The notes under the pieces: generated by a model
What the model was told of the DNA's origin: nothing
Database searches by the model: none
Seen by the model: only the letters and a program-made list of their open reading frames with translations
Assembly (NCBI GenBank): GCA_016788065.1
Contig: JAEUTI010000031.1
Coordinates: forward strand, 1 to 38,904
Length of the DNA stretch: 38,904 bases
Source of the DNA: Bacteroidia bacterium
GTDB taxonomy: Bacteria; Bacteroidota; Bacteroidia; AKYH767-A; OLB10
Reading direction: 5' to 3'
Translations under genes and position numbers: made by a program
In this document: piece after piece, positions 33,218-38,904 of the stretch
Layout: each line of letters opens with the position of its first letter
Numbering within the stretch: position 1 is the first letter of the stretch

Positions 33218-33997
33218 ATGAATCGTATTTGCCTGAAATTATTTTTGCTGTTTTGTATTCCTTTCGCTTTCCCTTTGGCAGGGATGAGTCAGGATTCGCT
33301 TTCTAAAAAGGCAGTAGTACTTGAATTATTTACTTCGCAGGGAGATATTAATTCAACTCCGGCAGAAAAAATAATGCATGAAATTTTAACAGAAACAGGT
33401 GGTGCCAAAAATCAGGTTTATGCATTAGCAATGCATGTCGATTTCTGGAATCGCTATGGATGGAAAGATCCCTTCAGCACATTCCGGTTTACTAACAGAC
33501 TGCACAATTATACCTCTGTTTTGGGTTTGAAAGAAACCTATACACCCCTTCTCATTCTGAATGGTAACAAAATTGTGGATGCATCCAACAAAGAAAAAAT
33601 TAAAGCGGCTATACTTGCAGAGCAAAGCAAACCGGCAGCGTTGGAAATTGATTTTAGTTACTCGGTATTTGACGATACATTAGATGTGACTTATGCACTG
33701 AATAAAGAATTACCAAAAAGCAAAGCAGGAGCGCTGCACTATCTTGGCATAGCTATAACCGAATCGGGACTCACCACGCAGGTTACTGCCGGCGATAATA
33801 AAGGCAAGACATTAAAAGGTGAATCAGTTGTAAAGTTACTTTCCATTACTAACTTAGTCAGGAAAAACGGCATAGTCAGAATTCCGCTGAAAGGTTTTAA
33901 AGTTGCCGGGAATAAAGAGGTGATTGTCTTTGTGCAACGCAAGCGTGATAAAGAAATGCTTTGCGCTGAAAGTGTTGAAGTGAAGCAGACCAAATGA
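33218..33997 (+). CDS. DUF1223-like exported protein lacking the CxxC motif
   Basis: A 259-residue protein with a signal peptide (1-24, ending GMSQ). It matches the DUF1223 thioredoxin-like family: VVLELFTSQG near the start, then ALAMHVDFWNRYGWKDPFS, FTNRLHNY and TPLLILNGNKIVDASNKEKI. In most DUF1223 proteins LFTSQG is followed by a CSSCPPAD redox motif. Here it reads LFTSQGDINSTPAE (residues 37-50), so both cysteines are lost and disulfide chemistry at this site is not possible. It is probably in one transcript with the ACMSD gene. Three bases after its stop a palindromic GCRGC-type unit begins. Function unknown. Confidence 0.82.
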   Translation: MNRICLKLFLLFCIPFAFPLAGMSQDSLSKKAVVLELFTSQGDINSTPAEKIMHEILTETGGAKNQVYALAMHVDFWNRYGWKDPFSTFRFTNRLHNYTSVLGLKETYTPLLILNGNKIVDASNKEKIKAAILAEQSKPAALEIDFSYSVFDDTLDVTYALNKELPKSKAGALHYLGIAITESGLTTQVTAGDNKGKTLKGESVVKLLSITNLVRKNGIVRIPLKGFKVAGNKEVIVFVQRKRDKEMLCAESVEVKQTK

Positions 33998-34605
33998 TTT
34001 AGCAACAAAGCTGCTGTCATTAGGTCATTAGCGGCAAAGCCGCGTCATTAAGTCATTAGTGATCATTTGAAAGTTTCGTGTAAAACGGCATTTTTCTGAC
34101 CTATAATTCCATCTATCATTTATCATCGATAATTTATAATTACCAATATCTGTTAAATCCGTTTTAAAAAGAAAACATATAGCTAAAAATGAACACAATG
34201 GAAATGTAAGAACCTGGAGCTTCACATACTAAACCTTAAATATGCATACTGATTTTCGTTTCTTGAACAAATTTTCAGCAGTCCGAATGATCCGTTAATT
34301 TTCACAACAAGATTAAGCAGATTTTACAAGACAAGGAACAAGATTGATTCTGCTTAAAAAATGGAGATCATGCTACTTGAAATTTTCAGGTAGTTGATAA
34401 ATTTAATTCAATCTCTGAACAATCTTGTTTTTATCCGCATCAGGACCATCCTGAAGCAGAGATAAAACACGCTTCAGGGCGGCGCATCAGCACATCAGCA
34501 CATCAGCACATTAAAGTGCAGTCACATCTTTTTACTCTAGAACCCTCAATTAGCAAATCAGCACATTAGCAAATCAGCAAATCAGCACATCAGCACATCA
34601 GCACA
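33998..34605. repeat. Gene-free stretch with palindromic units, heptamers and octamers
   Basis: No gene seen. Contents in order: two palindromic units (34002-34014, imperfect; 34031-34043, perfect) with GTCATTA heptamers; TCATYTA heptamers (about 34111-34140); an AAATCCGTTTTAAAAAGAAA module shared with 18785; a hairpin TTAAGCAGA (34313-34321) with TCTGCTTAA (34349-34357); a near-palindrome CTACTTGAAA (34373) with TTTTCAGGTAG (34384); TCAGCACA octamers (34487-34510); an inverted GTGCAGTCACATCTTTTTAC (34516-34535); and seven TCAGCACA/TTAGCAAA octamers (34550-34605) that run straight into the stop codon of paralog B. Confidence 0.8.
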
Positions 34606-36117
34606 TCAATCAATTAAAACCTTCTTCACCAGCCGCTCCTGTTCTGTCTGCACGACCACGATATACATACCATTAGCTTTGCCAATCATTGACAGCTCTC
34701 TGGTATAGTATCCATTCTGTATCCTTAACGGCTCGGAGTGAATATTTTTCCCTTGCATATCAAATACCAACAACTTGCCTGTTTTGCCTTTTATGTTGGA
34801 AGCATTAATAAACGCTTTCTCCCATGCAGAGTGGTAGAAAACATTTAGTGCAGCTAGTGGTATTTGTGGGACATCACTAATTCCTACCAATGTATCGCAC
34901 GGACTGCCTGCAAGGGCGGGTAAGTCGTAATCGGGGTTGTTGGGGAGGCCCCAGTAAGTGCGTTTGCCACCAAGGTAAAAACTCCAGGGTTGGAAGTCGC
35001 ATGCCGTGCCTGCTGAGTCCGGTGAGTTGATGACACTGAGGTTCATATTCTCAGTAAAGTACTCGGTTGAATCGTAAGGGTAATTGTTGGAGCCGTTCGG
35101 TGGAACCCAAGCACAGCTGAAGTATATCTTATCATCTGGCCCCCTTTTTAATGCTCCTGCTGTGAAAGGTGGACCGGATGTCTGCCATATCAATGTTTTG
35201 GTAGCAAAAATATTAGGACTCCAGGTATCATATTGCCAGAGTTTACTCACAGTCATTGTAGTAGAACTGACATACAAATACCGGCCGGATGATGAAAATT
35301 CACTTGACCAGTAATAGGGATAAGGTCCAATTGACAAGGGTGGTTCAACTTGAACAGGGCTGGTAATTAAGCCTGTACACCTATTAAAATTATATAGCTC
35401 TATCAAGGAAATAGAAGTTACGAATGAGATTTTATTTCCATCCGAATTAGCTGTTAAACGACCAGAATTGGTTTGGTTCAATGTACCTAAGTTCTGATTT
35501 GGCATCGCTGTAATTCCACTTGGGTCTATCAAAAACTTATGCCAAATATTGTTTGGCATAAATCCTACCGGTGAAGGTTTTACCAGCAACCACCAATCCC
35601 GGCCATTTCCATGTTTGATAGCCAAAATGCAATCCACCATTAAAATATTCATCAATTGAATATTTTTTTGTATGACGGCTCCCAGACCTCCATCACCTCG
35701 CATGTCTATGAGTGAGTACATCAATCCAAATTGATAAGTCACCCCAACTGAGAAAAGAAAGTAAATGGAATCATCCGCCGGATTTGGAACAATAGTCATT
35801 TCTTGGTACCATCCACTACCAGCAACTGAATCGCCACCAACCATTAATTCATGATTTCTATTCCAAACCAATCCTGAAATTGATCCAGCTTCATCTGCAT
35901 CCGTATTTGCATAAAACAATAGATCGCCATTGGCATCAGCAATAGAAACACATGAGCCGCGAGAAACGACAGAGCTTGAAGATGGAACCGGAGCCCCTCC
36001 ACTAAAATTTAAAGCAGCACTGTCACCGAAACACCAAATGTTTCCTCGTTGAGCTTGAACTCCACAAGCGATGATGCTGAAAACAATGATTAAAAGGCTG
36101 GTCTGAAATAACTTCAT
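34606..36117 (-). CDS. T9SS-secreted propeller-like protein, paralog B
   Basis: A 503-residue protein of the same family as paralog A, with an intact reading frame. The signal peptide (KLFQTSLLIIVFSIIACGVQ) is followed by RGNIWCFGDSAALNFSGG, GSCVSIADANGDLLFYANTD, WNRNHELMVGGDSVAGSGWY, HGNGRDWWLLVKPS and WSSEFSSSGRYLYVSS. The sorting domain carries KTGKLLVFDMQGKNIHSEPL and ends LVKKVLID. It lies in tandem, same strand, about 1 kb downstream of paralog C; the first about 30 and last about 110 residues are nearly identical to C while the middle (residues about 180-230 especially) differs. Its stop codon directly abuts a TCAGCACA octamer array. Secreted or cell-surface; function unknown. Confidence 0.8.
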   Translation of the reverse strand: MKLFQTSLLIIVFSIIACGVQAQRGNIWCFGDSAALNFSGGAPVPSSSSVVSRGSCVSIADANGDLLFYANTDADEAGSISGLVWNRNHELMVGGDSVAGSGWYQEMTIVPNPADDSIYFLFSVGVTYQFGLMYSLIDMRGDGGLGAVIQKNIQLMNILMVDCILAIKHGNGRDWWLLVKPSPVGFMPNNIWHKFLIDPSGITAMPNQNLGTLNQTNSGRLTANSDGNKISFVTSISLIELYNFNRCTGLITSPVQVEPPLSIGPYPYYWSSEFSSSGRYLYVSSTTMTVSKLWQYDTWSPNIFATKTLIWQTSGPPFTAGALKRGPDDKIYFSCAWVPPNGSNNYPYDSTEYFTENMNLSVINSPDSAGTACDFQPWSFYLGGKRTYWGLPNNPDYDLPALAGSPCDTLVGISDVPQIPLAALNVFYHSAWEKAFINASNIKGKTGKLLVFDMQGKNIHSEPLRIQNGYYTRELSMIGKANGMYIVVVQTEQERLVKKVLID

Positions 36118-36560
36118 GAGGCTAAAATACGGAAAAGAATTAAGATTTTTTTGTTTTTACTCAGAAAGAAAATTCGTTGTGATGATAAATTGTTGATGAT
36201 AAATGTCACGATCAGTGCTGCTCAGCATCAATTTGGTGCTCGACTAAGATGCCATTATTCAATTTTCGATTCGTGTTACTCACTATTCAATAAAGCAATT
36301 TGAGGACGAAAAGACCTGCAAGTTTAGCAGCCATTGGCACTCGCACCGCCTCACCCCAGCCCTCTCCAGCATAGGCATCCTCCTTCGTGGGATATTTCGG
36401 GCTGGAGAGGGAGAGAATTCAATTAAGGATTAAGGATTTTTTGTTTCTAGTCAAATGTCGGGTCATTATTCAATTTTCGATTCGTGTTACTCACTATTCA
36501 ATAAAACAATTTGAGGACGAAAAGAGATTTTCTTGAGCAATTATATTTATAAGTAAAAAA
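36118..36560. repeat. Conserved leader of paralog B and a 62-bp direct repeat enclosing a hairpin
   Basis: 36118-36185 is the leader shared with paralogs A and C (minus strand). A 62-base block starting CATTATTCAATTTTCGATTC occurs at 36253-36314 and 36464-36525 with one difference. Between the copies lies a stem CCCTCTCCAGC (36360-36370) with GCTGGAGAGGG (36401-36411) around a 30-base loop, and ATTAAGG heptamers (about 36422-36438). No coding potential noticed. Confidence 0.8.
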
Positions 36561-36561
36561 A

Positions 36562-36677
36562 TAATTCTTAAAAATTAAAAGTGAAAAACACTGAACTCTG
36601 AATAAATAACTAATACCACTATTAATTTTAGTTTTGTGTTTATCACTTTTAATTCCGCAGCAAACATTTTTTATGAA
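36562..36677. repeat. About 116-bp inverted-repeat element, copy 2
   Basis: Reverse-oriented relative of 18423-18540. AATTAAAAGTGA (36573-36584) pairs with TCACTTTTAATT (36643-36654), and the flanks TAATTCTTAAAAA and AAACATTTTTTATGAA match the other copy. It lies downstream of paralog C, as copy 1 lies downstream of paralog A. Confidence 0.75.
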
Positions 36678-36761
36678 CAGCTCCAATTGCTGAGTAGAAA
36701 CTTTCAAATTAAGAATAATCCAATCAACAATTTGATCAATCTTTCATTTTTATTTTTTTGA

Positions 36762-37165
36762 ACGCAGAGTTAGGGAGACGCAGAGATTTTCGCTATCGCG
36801 AAGAGGAGAATTCCGGCTCTTGACAAGCATCAGCATCCCTCGACTACGCTCAGGGGGGGCGCCCTTCGGCGTTGCTCAGGGCATCGCTTGCCACTTGTCA
36901 CTTGCCCCTTGTCACTAAAATTGCAGTCACATCTTTTAACTCTGGAACAACCATCATCAAACCATCACCTTTCGACAAGCTCAAGGCAAGAATTATCAAA
37001 TCATCAAATCGAGTGCAGTCACATCTTTTTACTCTAGAACCCTCAATTAGCAAATCAGCACACCAGCACATCAGCACATCAAAGTGCAGTCACATCTTTT
37101 TACTCTAGAGACCTCAATTAGCAAATCAGCACATTAGCACCCTTCGACTGCGCTCAGGGCAAGCA
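36762..37165. repeat. Mosaic of short repeats downstream of paralog C
   Basis: ACGCAGAG/TTAGGGAG octamers (36762-36785). Four CCTTCGAC-GCTCAGGG palindromes (36837-36855, 36861-36882, 36968-36986, 37140-37159). CTTGYCA heptamers (36887-36916). Three inverted GTGCAGTCACATCTTTTTAC heads (36922, 37013, 37084), the last two followed by TAGCAAATCAGCACA octamers. No gene seen. Confidence 0.8.
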
Positions 37166-38680
37166 TCAATCAATTAAAACCTTCTTCACCAACCGCTCCT
37201 GTTCTGTCTGCACGACCACGACATACATACCATTAGCTTTGCCAATCATTGACAGCTCTCTGGTATAGTATCCATTCTGTATGCTTAGCGGCTCGGAGTG
37301 AATAATTTTCCCTTGCATATCATATACCAACAACTTGCCTGTTTTGCCTTTTATATTGGAAGCATTAATAAACGCTTTCTCCCACGCTGAGTGGTAGAAA
37401 ACATTTAGTGCAGCTAGTGGTATTTGTGGGACATCACTAATTCCTACCAACGTATCACACGGACTGCCAGCCAGTGCGGGTAAGTCGTAATCGGGGTTGT
37501 TGGGGAGACCCCAGTAAGTGCGTTTACCGCCAAGATAGAAACTCCATGGCTGGAAATCGCATGCAATGCCTGCAGAATCTGGCGAGTTGATGACACTTAG
37601 GTTCATGTTCTCAGTGTAGTACATGGTGGAATCATATGGGTATTGATAGCCTCCATTTGGCTGGACCCATCCACAACTGAGGTATATTTTTTCATCAGGT
37701 CCTCGTTTCAATGCTCCAATAGTGTATGGTGGTACAGCAGTCTGCCATATTAATGTCTTAGTTGCAGTAATATTAGGTACCCAGGTGTCAAATTGCCAAA
37801 GTTTACTTATTGGGACAGTATTAGAACTTACATACAAATACCTCCCTGACGATGAAAATTCACTAGACCAGTAATAGGGGTATGGACCAACTGATAGCGG
37901 TGGTTCAATAACTGTAAGTGGAGATATTAAACCTGTGCAACGATCAAAGCTGAGTAGTTCTATGATTCCTCCAAGATTAACAAAGCCTATTTTTGACCCA
38001 TCAGGTGAAATGGATAATCTTCCGCCATTGGTCCCATTTAATTCGCCGACATTTTGCACTGGAAGTGAAGTAATTCCCGCAAGAGAAACCTCAAAAACAT
38101 ACCATGAATTGTTGCTTGTTTGAAGATGGAATGTAGATGGTCGTACAATAATCCACCAATCCCGGCCATTTCCATGTTTGATAGCCAAAATGCAATCCAC
38201 CATTAAAATATTCATCAATTGAACATTTTTTTGTGTGACGGCTCCCAGACCTCCATCACCTCGCATGTCAATGATGGAGTACATCAAACCAAATTGATAT
38301 GTTACTCCAACAGAGAAAAGATAATAACTGGAGTCATCTGCAGGATTTGGAATGATTACCATTTCCTGGTACCATCCACCACCGGCAACAGAATCTCAAT
38401 TCAACAATAAATTGTGATTTCTGTTCCAGATTAATCCAGTTTTAGGTCCGCTAGCTTGTGATCGAGTGTTTCCATAAAATAACAAATCACCATTGGTGTC
38501 CGCAATAGATACACAACTGCCCCGAGAAACAACAGAACTAGAAGTTGGAAATGGAGTTCCGCCACTAAAATTTAAAGCAGCACTGTCACCGAAACACCAA
38601 ATGTTTCCTCGTTGAGCTTGAACTCCACAATTGATGATACTGAAAACAATGATTAAAAGGCTGGTCTGAAATAACTTCAT
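37166..38680 (-). pseudogene. Paralog C of the T9SS propeller family, interrupted by an in-frame stop
   Basis: The whole region reads as one 505-codon frame, except for a TGA at 38398-38396 that replaces the first glycine of the GGDSVAGSG stretch of paralog B. The upstream part encodes 94 residues with signal peptide and RGNIWCFGDSAALNFSGG. The downstream part continues DSVAGGGWYQEMVIIPNPAD to the intact sorting domain ending LVKKVLID. A single base change (GGA or GGC context to TGA) explains the break; there is no frameshift. The lesion may be a true nonsense mutation or a base error in the assembly. If real, only a truncated, non-sortable fragment is made unless translation restarts downstream. 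Middle residues 180-230 differ strongly from paralog B. Confidence 0.8.
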
Positions 38681-38765
38681 GAGGCTAAAATACGGAAAAG
38701 AATTAAGATTTTTTTGTTTTTACCCAGAAAGAAAATTCGTTGTGATGATAAATTTTAGATGATAA
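38681..38765 (-). repeat. Conserved leader of paralog C next to the right IS copy
   Basis: Read on the minus strand: TTTATCATCTAAAATTTATC, then ACAACGAATTTTCTTTCTGG, TCTTAATTCTTTTCCG and TATTTTAGCC, up to the ATG at 38680. This is the leader shared with paralogs A and B. The IS sits only about 85 bases upstream of the gene. Confidence 0.7.
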
Positions 38766-38904
38766 ATCACTAGCGTTGCGTTAATTGTAATTGATTTTCA
38801 ATTGATTGAAGTTTCGTTCTTTAATTTCTTGTAATTTACCCTTTGAAAAAACCTCATGTAAGGGAGTTTTCTCAAAGGGACAGATGCTAATGTATTGGAG
38901 TATT
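38766..38904 (-). mobile_element. 3' end of an insertion sequence, right copy (inverted)
   Basis: Exact reverse complement of positions 3-141. The tip is TCACTAGCGTTGCGTTAA at 38767. The element continues beyond the window edge. Confidence 0.7.
38781..38903 (-). CDS. C-terminal fragment of probable IS transposase (right end)
   Basis: Identical in sequence to codons 2-42 of the left-edge fragment: 40 residues plus stop, reading into the window and ending at a TAA at 38783-38781. The start lies outside the window. Same assignment and uncertainty as the left copy. Confidence 0.55.
   Translation of the reverse strand: MLQYISICPFEKTPLHEVFSKGKLQEIKERNFNQLKINYN

Noticed and set aside
36872..37108. 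Possible 78-residue plus-strand protein
   Set aside because: It is composed of CTTGYCA heptamers, palindromes and octamers, without coding features.
1..38904. Linear replicon with terminal inverted repeats
   Set aside because: The inverted ends encode a transposase C-terminus and the interior is ordinary chromosomal genes; a contig broken at two IS copies is simpler.
1..38904. Composite transposon carrying the interior as cargo
   Set aside because: The interior holds core genes (glmS, recO, radA, panCD, hflX) and the full IS copies are not visible.

Overview
The window is a stretch of Bacteroidota chromosome, probably a metagenome-assembled contig. The evidence is type IX secretion (T9SS) cargo with C-terminal sorting domains, a PorZ-like T9SS component, DUF4270 and DUF4907 lipoproteins, the panC / short GT5 / DUF4270 / glmS gene order, and TAnnTTTG -7 boxes (the Bacteroidota primary sigma factor signature) upstream of many genes. 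I cannot place it below phylum/class. I see no tRNA, rRNA, CRISPR or phage module.

Layout. Both ends (1-141 and 38766-38904) carry the same sequence in inverted orientation: the last 41 codons and terminal bases of a probable insertion-sequence transposase. The contig therefore most likely stops at two copies of one multicopy IS. 324-14506 is mostly core metabolism: a small four-helix membrane protein, hflX, 3-hydroxyanthranilate dioxygenase and an SDR, an Ala-rich lipoprotein, superoxide dismutase, an AsmA / histidine kinase / hemW run, a glycosyltransferase, porZ, recO and a DUF4907 lipoprotein. 14507-18885 holds radA, a T9SS propeller-like gene (paralog A) and dense repeats. 18886-22200 is a minus-strand run of panC, panD, a flippase-like membrane protein, rfaE2 and a lipoprotein. 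22469-26583 is GT5-like, DUF4270, glmS. 26677-33997 holds a double-thioredoxin protein, two T9SS cargo proteins (one with a lysyl oxidase domain), ACMSD and a DUF1223-like protein. 34606-38680 holds two further copies (B, C) of the paralog-A family; C is broken by an in-frame stop.

Connections. HaaO and ACMSD catalyse consecutive steps of tryptophan/kynurenine catabolism although they lie 29 kb apart. PorZ belongs to the machinery that would export the five genes carrying sorting domains. PanC and PanD feed pantothenate/CoA synthesis. RfaE2 and GlmS feed envelope sugars.

Most unusual signal. The intergenic DNA is built from many short degenerate tandem repeats with 7- or 8-bp units, from GC-rich palindromic units whose arms co-vary, and from longer modules (48, 92 and about 117 bp). 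The short repeats are concentrated at stop codons: nine genes end inside or within about 10 bases of one, and in several the array itself supplies the last codons and the stop.
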